From Takakia lepidozioides (taxonomy: Eukaryota > Streptophyta > Takakiopsida > Takakiales > Takakiaceae), in the NCBI GenBank assembly GCA_030704615.1, contig CM060733.1, forward strand, positions 65,842,001-65,906,000: a stretch of DNA of 64,000 nt, written 5' to 3'. Under the pieces are notes generated by a model. It made no database searches. It saw only the letters and a program-made list of their open reading frames with translations, and was not told the DNA's origin. Positions 22,084 through 35,695 of this stretch are shown here, in pieces. Numbering within the stretch: position 1 is the first letter of the stretch; every line of letters begins with the position of its first letter. The translations under genes and the position numbers were made by a program.

Positions 22084-24455
22084 CCGGTAGGGGTTACCAC
22101 TCAAAAACAGGACGAGTATATGTTGACAATGTCAACATCCATAGTCTTGATTGGGATACCCACCTCACCCACATCAAGCGAGTTCTAAGACAGTTGCGAA
22201 AGTCAAACCTGCGGTTGAATCCAGATAAGTGTACCTTTGGCAACAAGGAACTTGTGTTCCTTGGACATGTTGTTTCCGGAGAAGGAGTGAGACCAGATCC
22301 AGATATGAATTATTCCCTGGAGTATGAGCAAGGAGAAGAGAAGCTGAGAGAGCAAGCACATAGGAAGATAGAATGCTACAGCGGTAGTGGAGAGTTTTCT
22401 CTTTTGAGTTCATAACTATAGGTACTGACAGTTCATATGATGGGATGACAGCAAAGGGTTGCCCAAAGGGAATACTAAAAAGAGAGCCACAGCCTGGAAG
22501 CATGCCTCCCTTCTTTGACAAAAAGGTTACCTTTGCTGCAGTAGTTAACAGCCATGAGGATGGTGTGGGGAGCTCGGGACAAGCCATGGGTTGTGGGATG
22601 GATGGTGACACAGGTGCTGGACTGGGAGGAACAGCTGCTGAGACGCAATGGCGACTGCTGCAGGCACCTGAATTCTTGACAGGCTGTGGCAAGCCTGACA
22701 ACCACGGCTTGCCTTCAATTAATGTTGTGTAGACTCAAGGCAGCAAACAGCACACAATCGAGGCAAGGGAGGAGGTGTTCAACACAGGAGAGGGGAGAGC
22801 AATTCCCCAACGAAGGAACACCAGGCATCTGAAGAGACCGACGATCTGTTGGGGGATGAAGAGGAGTCTGCTGATAATGAAGATGGGTCTGCTGATGATG
22901 ACCAGCAAGAGCATGAAGCAAGGGAAGAGTCTCCTGGACAGAGCAGAGAGGAACTAAGGGGCGCAAGAAGGCACATCAGTTCAGACTGTCCATCATGCAG
23001 CCAGGCAAGGGGGCACAAGAGGGAGAGCCATGAGGAAGAAGACCATGGATGGAAGATATGGACAACTCCAACTAAGGCTATGCAAGTGGCTTAATAAGAG
23101 AGGCAGACCAGTGGAGGCAAGAGGAAAGAACATACAGTGGCAGTGAACAAAGCACACCTGAAAGGGAGGAACGGGCTCCAGACATTTTGGATGATGTGGA
23201 GGCCATGCACATGCTAACCTTTGGAGAACCCAACGATTATCTTACCAGAGGGGAGCGGCGGAGAGTCATACAAAGGGCTCAAAGTTACTCATATTACAAG
23301 GGTGATGTCTTCTTTGAGGAAAAACTGGTGGTGCCAAGACAGGACAGAGAGGCAAGGGTGAAGGAAATGCACTTGATGATTGGCCACTATGGAATCCGAA
23401 GAACACAGGAAGAGATATTCCGCAGGTATTTCTGGCACAACAGGACTGAGTTTATAAGACTTGTGCTAAAAGGTTGTGTGCAATGTCAAGCTACCAAGGA
23501 AATGATACGCTCAGGCTGCTCCAGGTTGTAGAGCATTCCAGTTGTTGACCTGTTCTTCAGAATTGCCATTGACACGGCTGGACCCTTGCCCATCACAACG
23601 AGAGGTAATCAATACTTTTTGGTTGCCATAGATCACTTCTCCAAGTGGATAGAAGCGACACCGGTGGCTGATCATACTGCCAGATTGACTGCCAGGTTCC
23701 TGACTGAGGAAGTTATTAGCAGATATGCCTGCCCACACTCAGTTCTCACAGATAATGGTACAGAGTGGGGGGGGGGGGAGAGTTTGGAGAAGCATGTGAG
23801 GAGTATGGCATAAGAAGGGAAGCACAGTGCCCCTTATTGGCCACAGTGCAACGGGATGGTAGAGAGAGTCATTAAGTCACTCAAACAAAATATCACTACT
23901 CTTGGGGTTGGCAATGACTTAGAATGGGATGAGAATCTCTATAGGGCACTGTTCGGATACAGGATGGGAGCGCAGGCAACAACCAGCTTCTCCCCATACC
24001 AGGTGTTAACAGGCAGGGTGCCAAGACTTGGAGTTGACAACAGGCTGCAAGGGTTGCTGAGCACTGTAAATCTGGATGACTCGGTGGAAGGAATCACAAG
24101 GATGATGGAGGAAAAGATTCAGCTGCTCTCTCAGTTGAAGGGGAGATTGCGCACGAATGTCAAAAAGGGCCAGAAGCAGCAGGCTAAAGATTATGAGTTC
24201 TAAACGTCACCAGACTGGACATAAGTTTTTACAGCTTGAGGAAGGCAGCAAGGTGATGATGCTCAAGCCTGGAAAGCGCTCATCAATGGTGAGTCCATGG
24301 GAAGGGCCATACGAGTTTTTGGGATACAAGGATGTTGATGGAAAGCACAAGGGAGAGGGAGGTCGTAGATGCAGACTTAAGGATGGATCAGGAAAAGAAT
24401 GGCTGCGCAGCAGACGCGACCTTAAACTCTTTGTGCAGACACATGATCCATGATG
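22084..24455 (+). pseudogene. Ty3/gypsy element 1: reverse transcriptase stub and integrase
   Basis: An LTR-retrotransposon pol remnant. At 22110-22305 is the end of the reverse transcriptase (VYVDNVNIHS, LRLNPDKCTFGNKELVFLGH), with the residue pair after VYVD reading DN. RNase H is missing. In its place is an acidic stretch (GDEEESADNEDGSADDDQQE). Integrase follows: zinc-binding HLMIGHYGIRRTQEEI...CVQCQ (23187-23531), a TAG at 23529-23531, then the catalytic core with IDTAGPLP, LTDNGTEW and CNGMVERV holding all three acidic residues. A 12-G run at 23767-23778 shifts the frame between the second and third. The C-terminus (KVMMLKPGKR, SPWEGPYEFLG) ends at 24455. Gag, protease and 5' LTR are not seen. 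Confidence 0.85.
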
Positions 24456-24511
24456 AGTAGAAAAATGGTCAGAAGGGACTCTGACTCTTAAAAAAGGAGA
24501 CACACTACATA

Positions 24512-24965
24512 TGTAGTGTGATAATCGATTTTATGTGACAAAAATCTTTTCATTGAGCAGAGAATGGCCTTGGATCAGTAACTGTGAGGGGTGATATGCA
24601 AGACTCTAAAAGCTGTGAGGGTGGAGTATTAAGAAAGCCAGACTAATAAGTTCAGTTCATGGATGAATAAGTTCATACATGGATGAATCAGCTCACAGGT
24701 CATCTTGTTTGTTGGACTTAGTGCAAGTGCGAGCTGCCATAGCTCGACGGGCTACTGATCTGGATAGGTATACAGAGGGGCAGCGATGTAGCTCAAAGGA
24801 AAGAGGAAGCGTCGCTGGCAGTTTCATAAGAGATCGGTGACCTGCATTTTATTTCAGGGCAGACATGACTTATCCATTGGAGCTTGGTAACCTATGCAAC
24901 TGCCAGAGCAGGAAGCGGTGCCGGCTTTGTCTTGATGAATCCGTGACTCGAGAATCGCTGGAAGA
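24512..24965 (+). repeat. Probable 3' LTR (start) of gypsy element 1
   Basis: It follows the integrase stop by about 60 bases and a purine tract (TTAAAAAAGGAGA, 24488-24500). It begins TGTAGTGTGAT and resembles 11224-11638. A perfect 20-base palindrome (arm CACACTACAT) spans the boundary at 24501-24520. The right end of the LTR could not be fixed. The GTAATCACTACTGCA near 25735-25750 is a candidate because it mirrors the start. Confidence 0.55.
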
Positions 24966-27395
24966 TAAGCTTACAGGGAGGTAATGCTGAGGCTGTGGGC
25001 AAGGAGATGGCGAACGCTGTGAATAGTATGTGACTGGATCAACTCGGTTGGTATCTTAGTAAATTGATTAGCAGCAAGGTGTAAAGATAAGGGATAGTCA
25101 GTAGAGTGGATGGGCAGACTGTGCTGCTCCAGGGTAGCAAGCGGTGCTGCACTGCTTTGATGATTCGTAACTAGGGTTCGCTGGAGGATGGGTGTGCTGA
25201 GGGCAGATAGAGGATCTGTGAGCTGTGACTTGACGATTCTGCTTGAGGGAGAAGCGCCGGCAAGGGCTGCAGAAGGCAGACATTAATGTCAAGGATGCTG
25301 ATGCCAAATCGGGCAGGAAATCCCACCGCCTGAACCTAAGTATAAAGCAGCTAAGTGGAGTATGTTTTCTCTTCTTGATCTTATGACTAACTTTAGGATG
25401 CGCAGATCTCTTTCTAGGACTTAGACGATAAGAAAGGATGACTGGAGTAGAGACGAGGATTTTGTACACTGGAAAATTGGGACAAAGGGGAGTTGAATAC
25501 TAAGTGATGAAGAAGGTGTACAACTCATTGTTTTTGTAGACTGAAAGTGGTGAGAAGGTGTGTTGATGGGGCTCTTGGGGTTCATCTGAGAGAAAGAGAG
25601 ATTTGCAGAGAGAATGGGAGAGAGAGAGGTCATGCACAAGAGCAATTCCTGTAGTGTGGGATGTGAGTTGTTTGGGCGTAGTGGGGGAAAGATTAAGAGA
25701 GTATGACCTGCCTGGTATCTGGAAGTAAATGTAAGTAATCACTACTGCAACTGATCTGGATTTGTGTGAAACTTGTATGTTGACTCACAGGGCACATGGG
25801 CTGGTGTATGCCATCGCTCGACAAAGGTTTACATTTGGTAATTAGTAATAGTATTTAGTGTCACATCTTCCCCTTCCGCCGCGGTGTGTGCATTAAGAGG
25901 ATACATCTCTGGTCATGTATAGTTTAGAGATTAGCACTTGGGGTATGAGACATAGGGCCTTGAAGTGCTTCACTGGTCAATGAACAGTCTAGAACATAAC
26001 TCAAAGGGGATTTATGGCCCTTTCTTTTCACACTACAGAAGTATCAAGTCATGAATGAGTCGATACAAGAAGAATGAATCCTAACATGTAGGAGAGGGGA
26101 TCACATTCCGTGATGAATGATCTGGATTGAGTTTCACCTGGATTGAGTTTCACCTGGATTGAGTTTCATCCAGATGGACCTTGAGCTCAGTTTTCTTTAA
26201 GGCGGGAGGTTACTTTAAGGTCAAGAAATGGTTATGTTAGTTGACTGGCATGGTTCATGTTACAATGTTGTTTAATCAGTAAAGTGAAAGAGGACACATA
26301 CTTTTTGGGCACCTTTGGCTCCATTCGGAGTGCACTTGCAGTTCAAAATAGTACCCCCTACTCGTCCATTCAAGGTTATTCCATGATTTCACATTGAATA
26401 TTCACCAATATTACAAAATAATTCGGAAATTATTTATCTTTTTTGCATTAAATTTCATTTCTTTGTGCCCACATCAGAAAAACATATACGACGACACTGC
26501 ACACCTGAAACTGCACACATTTCTTAAATGATCCATTTTAGGTGTTTGACGACCTCCTGCACATGAGGAAATAGGCTCCCGCAGACTGCCATGTGTCTGT
26601 CTAATCTGGCGGGGTAGGATGGGTGACGACCTCCTGCACATGAGGGAATAGGCTCCCGCAGACTGCCATGTGTCTGTCTAATCTGGCGAGAATTTCACCA
26701 ACGTAAGATATTTTGGTATTTTTGAGGATAGGCAGGATGAGAGGGAGCCTATGTCAAAAATCATTCCCATCCGACAGCATTTGCACATGCTCCAAAGATT
26801 GAGAAACCCAATACTACTACTTCAGAGATCCAATGACTCTCTCTTTATGTATCTCATCCCACATCATCTGCTCCCACATCTGCCATAGCAATTGGGGCCG
26901 CTTGAGAGATTAAAGTTTTTACTACCCGAAGTGACTTCTGTGATTCATTTATTATTTACTTATATTTGGAACTGAATACTCATGTACCTGTTGATTTGAG
27001 CTGTAATAAAATGAATTGAAGACTACAATTGTCCCTGTTATTACTTCTAATCAAATGACCCAATCAAGGGGCCCCAAAGGATGGTCACAACCAGAATCCA
27101 ACTGCTTTCCCTAAAACAGCTTCCTGTCCATTTGTCACTTTGTCTCCAAAGAGCTGTCCCCTGCTGCGGGCTGAACCCTATTTGGCAAAAACATGGCCCT
27201 GATTAGTTCAAAGTGGAATTCAACAATTTCATCACCATCCTACCTCCTCTCCAAATCTTTGAGCTAGCATCATAGGGCAAACCCTTGCTGACACGTATTA
27301 ACATGGAAACATGGATATATGGCCTCAAAATTCGGAGATTCTCCTTGCGATGATGATTCCACTTGTCTTTACAAAAAATAACAACAAATCTACTG
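24966..27395. other. Gene-poor stretch with short tandem repeats
   Basis: No gene is supported. A 20-base unit ACCTGGATTGAGTTTC is repeated three times near 26125-26175. A 77-base unit (GACGACCTCCTGCACATGAG..., ...GTGTCTGTCTAATCTGGCG) occurs twice in tandem, at 26548 and 26625. The last part, from about 26900, is likely downstream flank of the PRP40C gene on the minus strand. Confidence 0.5.
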
Positions 27396-27402
27396 AAGAC
27401 AA

Positions 27403-30400
27403 CTATTTTCTGCTGCTCCGCCGCGACCCTGGTGAGTGTTTGCTGGCATCCACCAAAGATGCAGTAGTAGGTTTCACGACGCTTCCAGATGTAGACTTTT
27501 CATCCTTGGAATTAGATGTTCCACCAACTTTCATGCGCCGCTGCACATCCTCAGCATAACGGCGCCACCATGACTCGCGCTCCCGGCGTGGCATCTTGCC
27601 ATAGCGAGGGTCAGGCTTCAACACCTTCTTGGCCTCTGACCAGGAAGTGAGAATGGTCTTTCCCTCCTCCCCTTGCTTCGAACCAGCATCTACAGTTATG
27701 ACATCGGCAAGCAGAAATCGGTACTCACGCACACAGTGCTGCAAATCATCTCACATATCCACCAAATGTACAACACTTGTCAGCCATTCAGACTCTGGTT
27801 CTCTTTTCATTAGCTCTGTGAGAATGGGAGGAATATAGACATGGACATTTCAACCTTACAGCAGCTGATTAAGCACTTGAAAGCCTCAAGGAAAATTTAG
27901 GAACTTGCATATGCTTGAGACAAATGCTTGAGACAATGACAGTCAAATAGTAAGCTCCAGAAGATACCTCGTGTATTTGCTTCAAATGCTCGCGAAAAAG
28001 CCGCTCCCGTTCGGCTGGATCCAAATCTGGATTTGATGCACGGCCCAATGCATCCTTCTCCAACTTTGGTCGGGCTTCTGTCCATGTGGCCTTTTCACCC
28101 ACCCAAACAACTAATTACTAATCGTTCATCTCCTGTTACACAGACTGGTTACATCCAAAAATGTTACAACCACAAACAGTAGATGATCAAGAGACATTTA
28201 TGGCAACCTCAGGGTCTTTGATCTTCTCAGTAAGAAGAGCTTGGTATGCACCCATGGCATCCTTGCGACGAGCTTTGACGCGCACCCGTTCCATTTCTTG
28301 TTCCTCCCGCTCCTTGCGTTTGCGCATCTCTCTTTCCCTCTCTCTTAATTTCTCCTGCACCCAAATCACATTCAGCCTTGGGGGTGAAACTCCTGCCAGC
28401 CAACACCACGCAGAAAAGAGGCTACTGCAATTCTATCTAGCAACCTGAAGGTTTCAGACTCTTCTACTTCCCCACATTTCTTCTTTCTCTCTCGTAGAGC
28501 CTGTGCGGAAGAAAGGGGTGTAGTTGGGGTGGAGCTCACCTCTTCTTCCTTCTTTGCTTGGGCTGCCTGTTCTGCTTCTTGGTCGACAGCCCGCAACTCG
28601 GCTACGAAGGCATTAAATAACACTTCCCTGTCCTCACGCTTCACTACCTTGTACCTTGGGTCACTGCGTAGGTTGTCCTTAACCTAAACATTCCAAAATT
28701 CCTTGTAAAATACAATATGGACTGACAAGGGAACAAAAGAAACTAATTGAAGTGGAAATTGTACGGCAATGCTGCCATTCGCTCTCAGAGGTTTTCTCTC
28801 TCTCTGTGCCTCCCTCTCATACACAAGTTTGCAGATATGACGAAGAAAATTTGGAAATCTGGCAACCCATTGCTTGTTACAGTTTGGGCGATACAAGGTC
28901 CCAAGTCATTCTGATACATAAGATACTGACAGCTGCTATCTGTAAATTTATTTTCAGTCACAAACCTTTTGAAACCAAATTGCAGTGGACAGTGGACAGA
29001 TCAGAATACACCAGACTGGCCCATTCAGAAGTTCCATCACCATGAAAGTAAACTGGTCTACTACTTGTACCTTTGACCAGCGGCTTGTTGCAGTGATATC
29101 GCCTTTCTCCACCAACAATGCCCGAAAGCCAGCGACTGCTGCTGCATGCTCCCCTCTCACCCTTTCCTCCTCTGCCTTCCGCAGTGGCCCAACCCTGCCA
29201 CCCATTATGAATCACCTCAACATCATAAAAATCCTCCCTCCATCCCTCCCTCTCTCCACAGTCCATGGCAAACAACGTCTTATGAGTACATTCTCTCTCT
29301 CTCTCTCTCCCCTGTCCAAAGCTCAGGGTCTAAAGCCGCAAGTCCAAACCAAGCAGTAATGTGTACATCTCTCTCCCTCGGCTCTTCGGGCCCCCCAATG
29401 CACCCTACATACTTATTTCATCCCTTTCTGTCTATTGATCACACCCTCCAATCTGCATTTCAAGTAGATGCCCTAACATGCACATGAAACTAAGTCTCCA
29501 AACAAACATCAGAACAGTTAAGTTCCAACCAGTGAAGCTAAATCTATTCAAGTATCTGATGTGGGTGTCTGGCAGTGAGACTTTAGTGCCATCTTCCGCT
29601 TCAACTATTCTCAGGCAAAGGCTCGCTTGCTTCACTGTTGTGGAGCAGCAATATAAAAATCTGTGCAAAGCCAGCTAGTTATGAGGACATACAACAATTT
29701 ACGATCTGCTGATCATGTTTGGCATCTGCTCCTGTGCACTTTGCTCTAGATTGCTGAGTAGGGGTACCGCTCAAACCACACACATAAAAAGACCTAAGTA
29801 AGACCTCAGCCCCGAGAGATGTATGGCCCACAACATACTGAAGACCTTTGAGGTGGCTTGACTTGGCACAAAACCAGTAATGACCTAAACTAGAACAAAG
29901 GCAGTCTGAGGGTCCCTCTGCAGAGACCAGGGAATATTGCATGAGAGGTGGGCACCGGAGCGAGAAGTATTAGTAAATGTAAACAGGGCGAGTAGTAGGA
30001 AGTTAAGGTGCGCCAGTGGTGGACGGGAATTAATAATAAAAGGGAAATATATACCTGATGCCACATAAGCCTCGGCGACATCGCAAAGTGGGTCAGGGTT
30101 CACCTTGGTAAGCGACACATTGCTTCTTTATCATCCACATAAACATTGAGCCACATCGCACGTCAGCCATCCACCCACATCTCTCAATTCCTCTATCTCT
30201 CTCACTGCTTGGGTCTCTCTCTCACTCTGGCTGTGCCAATATGTACTAAATGATATACCAGGTTGCTGGTCCTGCCCCTTAAATCCTGAGAGTGTGTTCT
30301 TGTGACTGCCCAAGTAAATGGTCAGTCCCAACCAGCTTAGGTATAAGTTAATTAAATTCCTTTTGTCATACTCACGAGCCAGAATATGACCATTCTGCCA

Positions 30401-33400
30401 TCAACATACCAAACGTCCCTTCAGGAAAGGCAGGGGCAGCAAGAACTCCCTCAGCATACAAGCATCACTTGTTTGCTGTTCTAGCGGAAAGCGTTTTAAG
30501 ACCAACAAAATCACGAACTCCATGTAATGTCCAGACATGGAAGAACTCACTTTGTAGGCTGGCTGAAACATCTGTTCAGCCTGCAAGCCCCACTTGCCTG
30601 ATAAACTGCTTGGCATAATTGAGGGACTCCATGCAACACAGCCAACTGGGGCTCAATAAGCAATTCATCCCGAATGGGAGCCTGCAAGAAAGTTCCTTGG
30701 TGAAATGACACTTAGGATCTGCGTGAGTATCCTTTCAGCTATTTCTCATGCGATGTGGTTCTAGAATTGTCCTCACTGCATTTTTCCCAACAGTATGATG
30801 ACTGGACAAGTACATGGGCATGTAGATTCAAAACCCATAAAGTTTTGGTGAACCTGGACACACACCTCTCGTTCAGCAACGACTCACGATCTTTGCGTTC
30901 CAAAGCCTCAAATCGTAAATCATGATCCCACGCCTTTGCAAAGCTGTCATAATCAGTTGAGTGCAAAATATCCTGTAGACAGACACCATCCATCCTCCAC
31001 CCCTGGTCAATAACCCCAAACCCAAGACCATTCTCACTTAGGAGTTGGAGCTCGCTGTTTGGTAAAGTAAGGGTCCACTGCATAGCATCCGCTCTATGTA
31101 GCATGAAGGCTTTCCAGATTATTGACCTCCAAACAGATGGTCATGTTTGGTAGTTAGCACCAGTCAGCAATACACAGTCCATGACTCCTCCCAAAAGAGA
31201 GGCTCCAGGTGGCCACTGCAATACTTTAGACTAAATTTACAGACCAGACTCCCTACCTCCAACTAGGAGCCTGCCGATGGGCAACACAGCAGAGCTGCAA
31301 AGATGCTCCAAGAGTCAGCTCCAGCATAAAATGCTACGCTTGGATGGGAGAAATGGCAACCTGACCCTTAAGAACTATGGTTATAGTAGAACATTGATTG
31401 TTTTGGGAATGCAACCTACCAGAAGGCGGCAGTAAGCAGACAACTGTGCTTTAACCTGAGAAGCCACATCTCTGCAAATTGCTGAAAGACCAAAATATGT
31501 ATAAGGGCCAAGGCATGGCTGCAACATTTTCAGCTGAACAAAGGAGAGAGACACCACCCCGCCGTCACTGACCCTCCCTCCACAAACAAGTGGGAGCTCA
31601 TTAAACGTGTGACAAGTGACACACAATCAAACTTAGTGCTCCATCAACTGAAGCCCGTGTTCTGTGAAGTAGTTCAGCTTTCCTACATTGAAATCTACAG
31701 TGCCCATTGGAGACAGACGGAACCAACCAAGAGCACCGACACGGAAAACATGTAGAATGTTTAAGGCTGACCCCATAATGCAGCAATGTATAACGATAAC
31801 GACAAGCTACGGGGGTCATAAATGTCTCCTTCATGTGATTGTGTGAGTGGAGAGAAACAGACCTTGGCAGCTTCCTCCAGCAGTTGCTTGAAGCCTTCCA
31901 CTGCAGCCTTTTGGGCAGCACGCCTCTCCTTGCGTTCCTCCTCGGCCCTTGTCCGCACGTAATGCTCAAAGATAGATCGCCTCTCTGTGTGGCTGGGAAT
32001 AGCCTGCACCATAACCCACTTACTTCAAATTCCTTTACCAAAGCTCAATGTAGGTATGGAATGCACAAAACGTTTTTGTATGCTCACTCCCTATCTGCAA
32101 GTGCCTTCTGACAGTCAAATACCACCTCAAAAAAATCCTCTCAAGTTGTAAACCAGGCTGTGAATAAGGATTGCCAAGGAACAAGGATTGCTAAGACTGG
32201 CAAGCACTAGACAGATCTGAGCAAGAAAATCCTGGACATCCAACCCTCATGTGACAACACATTGCCTGCAATGTATTCAATTCGTTTTGAATAGAAAAAT
32301 TACAACTGAGGTGACAAGATATCAGAAGAAAAGCTTCTTACCAGTGAGAAACAGTGAGGTTAGACTTCTACTTTGTCAAGAGTACATCTTTACACGTCTG
32401 GGGCTTCCATCCACAAAAGCCATTAGTGAACCAGAATTCTTAACAGTAGCGTACATCAATGGTAGAGCTACTATGCAGTTATTTGTCCATCTGAATCCAT
32501 ACAAACCTGAAATCGAGGATCAAAGATAATTTTGGGCAATTCTTTCTCCCACTTTGAGAAAGGTGCAACACCCTTTTCCTTCAACATCTCCTGGAAAACA
32601 TTATAAAGAGAAATCAATGTCAGGGGATGATTCCATGTTACAATAAACACTTTGCCACCCAAAAACCTTCTTTGACAGCCACCACTTAATGAGGATAACA
32701 AAACAACCAGAAGTTAGGAGGTCGCTGATTTGAAAGTGATGAGAGCTGCAAATCACTACCAAGAGCCAGAAGAAAGCCACCTTTTACCTTGAATTGCAGC
32801 ACCTTCTGCTCTTTGGTCGGCCTTGGATCCTCCTCATCACTCTCAGATGAGGAGTCAGACGATGCCTGATCGCCCTTAGAAGGCTTGTCTTTCCCTCCTT
32901 CTGCAGCCCCCTTCCCATTACTGACATCACCCCCTGCTGCACCAGTCACTACCTTTGTAGGATCCAAGACGTTACTAATCATTGGAGCCCCTGGGTCTTG
33001 CAATTTCTTCTTGATGAGATCCAATGCTGAGTTTGCCACAAGTGCCTTGTGACCAATGGCTTCCCTACCACCAGCCACTGCTGCTGGCACATTGAGAGTG
33101 AAAGAAACCGGACTCTTCTCTGGTGTGGGACAGAGATTTGGCCCAGCATCGGTCCCAGCTTTGGCAGTAGTGTCTTCTGCTTGCTTCTTCCGCAGCTTCG
33201 AGACCTCAGGTGGAACTTGCCAGCTTGTGGCCTGCAGAGTGTGCAGACACTGTTTCAGCAACTATGAACTAGGTCAATTACATGCCTCCCTCTGAAGTGG
33301 CCTCAACAAAAAATTCAAGTGTGCCCCCTGGCCTATTGAACCTATTATGGCTGAGTTGGTAGAGTTTCTGCAACCCTGGTGCTTGAGAAGAGGCACTGTT

Positions 33401-35695
33401 CTGTTGGCTGATAACTCTGAGATGCAGTTGCTAAGAAGCCTTACCAATCTCCTGGAGCACAAAATTGGGGCTCTCTTTGAGCTATGCTTGCTCAGGCAAA
33501 GACCGTGTAGTTCTAGAAATTATTTAACTGTCCCTCAACTGTTCATCTAGAAGGGCTACTGAAACCTGTTGGGATTGCTGGACTACATTAACTGTGCTAG
33601 TGTACCCCCTCAAAAATCTATACCATGCCTGATAGGATCCTTCTCCTTGTCACCCTATTATTGCAGATATGTGCTACAACATCAACGATCTGGGGGAATT
33701 TGGGCTTGCTTCACCTGTGTCCTTGTATTGTAATAATATTTCTTGCTGTCATTAGTTATCACCAGAGCCCAATCTGTCCCACTAAGACGTTCCCTGCCAG
33801 AGCAACAAAGACTTTCATCATGGTCTAATTTTTGGATTTTTTCCGCCGTCACAATTGAGTATGAAATAAAATTACTCTGGGAACCTGTCAATATGTAATA
33901 ATTCCAGGTGATATGTTTGACTAGAACCTCAAAATCTAGGGAATTCAAATTACTGCAAATTGCAGTGCAGTCATTACACCAGAAACCCATGCAAGTGAAA
34001 AAGCCCCCATGATACAATGCAAGCCATCAGCAAGAAAGTGTTATGCTCCAAACATCGAATCTTTCTTGTGACCACCCTTCCTCTTTTAATAACCGTTCAT
34101 TTTGGCCATTATTCATCTCCCTCAAAATGATCAAAAGCATCTACTCACCAAGAGACAGGCGTGGGCTGGGCTGTCACCTTGTCTGCCTGCAGATTTCCAG
34201 GAAGGAAAGTCAGTGGATAATCCCTGAACCTCTCTACTTGCATTTCCAAAAACTTTGTACTGTAGAAGATACATAGCTGCATACATCTCTTCAGGCCCAA
34301 AACTTCAACTGGCTGACCACACAGGTGCTGATTTCACTGGAGCTAAAAGACTACCTGGTTCCCATATAAGTTGAGCAGCTGCATAGGAAACCCTAGCAGC
34401 TTCAAAAGAACAAATCACCTTTGCACTTCAACTTGCAGACAAGAGACCTGCCATGTTACCTCCCCTTTGAACCCTTGCGGTCGTTCGTATGTAGATTGCC
34501 CAGAGACAGAATTATAATAGTAGATCGTTCCATCCTGCGTCTTGTGTGCAGTCCACGCATCAGCAGACTCAGCAACCACCTCATTAGCAACCTTGCCTGA
34601 CTTCGCCCCCATATCCACTGGCTCTTTCTCGCCAGAAGCTGTAGAATCCCATTTGCCTTGAGAACTTGCTATCCAATCAGCTGGTTTTCCATTAGAAGGA
34701 CCCGCCTCACCCTTTACAGACATGGCAAGGGAAACAGAGGGAGGCCCACTAGAAGGGGCGTTGCCTACCCATGCAGAGCCAGGTTGGCCACCTTGGGAGA
34801 GAGACGGATCCCCCACAACCCCGAAAGGAGGTCCTGTACTACCCAGAGGAGCTGGGCCAGCCGGCAGCATCCCTTCAGAAGGGGGACCCATAGGCCGCAT
34901 TTGCTGCACAGGAAAGCCACCGGGAAAATTGCCTGGGTAGGGCAAGAATGGAGGACGCTGTTGCAATTGCCCTGGTTGCATCCATGGGGGACCCACTAGC
35001 TGGGGTGGCCCCAGACCTGGCCCAGAAGGAAAACCCTGATATGGGGGCCGCTGATCCAGTAATGGAACAGACCCTGCCCCGGGTCCAGGTTGCAGTGGCC
35101 CAGAAATACCTGGTGTAGAATGTGGCATCCCAGGCCTTGGACCCAAAATGGGACCCTCACTAGAGTGAGGTCGCATGCCTGCAGATACAGGTGCGGGCAC
35201 AGAACCTGCCGGCTGTGAAGGCCATCTGTTCCCCGGAAACAAACCCGGGGGTGGACCATAACTTGGGGCAGGTTGTGCCGAGGAAGGAAGAGAAAACGGG
35301 CCTCCCTGTGACATTGCTGTTGCTGAAGCCTGCACAATTAAAATATCCCTAAAATGACCAAGATGCACCCAATCGCCACAGACATGGTCAAAGTAGGGAG
35401 TACAATTGCAAGAGAACACTAAATTTCTGGTGAGCAATCAAGAACTTACAGGACGACCTGGTGGCTGCAGACCACTCCCAGGGGCTGCACCAAGCTGATT
35501 AGGGTTTCCAAAAGGGGCCAATGATCCCGCTGGTGATTGAGGAAAACTTGAGGAGGGGGTACCATATGATGGGCGGGGTGGAGGTCCCTGTCCCTGGTTA
35601 GCCACCGTCCCTGGAGCTGGCCAGTGCCCTGGAGGTCCAGTTATAGGTCCAGAAGTGGGCTGCATCGCTCGTGGCTGCCATGCTGGAGTTGTCAT
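27403..35695 (-). CDS. PRP40C: Pre-mRNA-processing protein 40C / TCERG1-like (two WW, five FF domains)
   Basis: A nuclear WW-FF protein expected to link RNA polymerase II and splicing factors. I place 13 coding exons (minus): 35695-35450, 35329-34460, 34186-34149, 33793-33715, 33231-32788, 32590-32507, 32003-31863, 30972-30866, 29194-29071, 28683-28540, 28354-28208, 28090-27968, 27738-27403. All junctions keep frame and use GT-AG sites, giving 960 residues. Residues 1-330 are Pro/Gly/Gln-rich. WW1 is about 339-370 ([17 protein letters not shown]). WW2 is about 391-421 ([17 protein letters not shown], then SWQVPPEV across an intron). FF domains start near 560 ([19 protein letters not shown]), 620, 685, 783 and 850. 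An ATG upstream at 35785 is in frame, but a CAG acceptor-like site just before [12 protein letters not shown] favours the later start. Arabidopsis PRP40C has the same domain order. No breaks were seen. Confidence 0.9.
29195..30865 (-). other. Large PRP40C intron with CT microsatellite
   Basis: About 1.67 kb between the exons ending ...LLNER and starting [10 protein letters not shown]. It contains a (CT)n tract at 29292-29309 just 3' of the next exon boundary side (+ strand coordinates) and further (CT) patches near 30180-30230. An open stretch at 30650-30690 ([18 protein letters not shown]) is flanked by a TTGCAG acceptor-like site, but it is not part of the PRP40 family and I do not include it. 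Confidence 0.5.
34149..34186 (-). other. PRP40C: 38-nt micro-exon of PRP40C
   Basis: This exon codes [12 protein letters not shown] plus two bases of a Trp codon, between a CTGCAG acceptor and a TTG|GTGAGT donor. Without it, exon 2 (ending GFKGE) joins exon 4 out of frame and meets a TAG. With it, the frame runs on through WERLSGTDW. It links the two WW domains. Confidence 0.85.

Noticed and set aside
29146-29487. Plus-strand open frame through CT repeat
   Set aside because: Low-complexity sequence overlapping a PRP40C exon in antisense.
30650-30700. Possible extra PRP40C exon ([11 protein letters not shown]...)
   Set aside because: The neighbouring exons already join in frame at LLNER-VGPLRK and the peptide does not fit the family.
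34658-34999. Plus-strand frames opposite PRP40C exon 2
   Set aside because: Shadows of the Pro/Gly-rich coding exon on the other strand.
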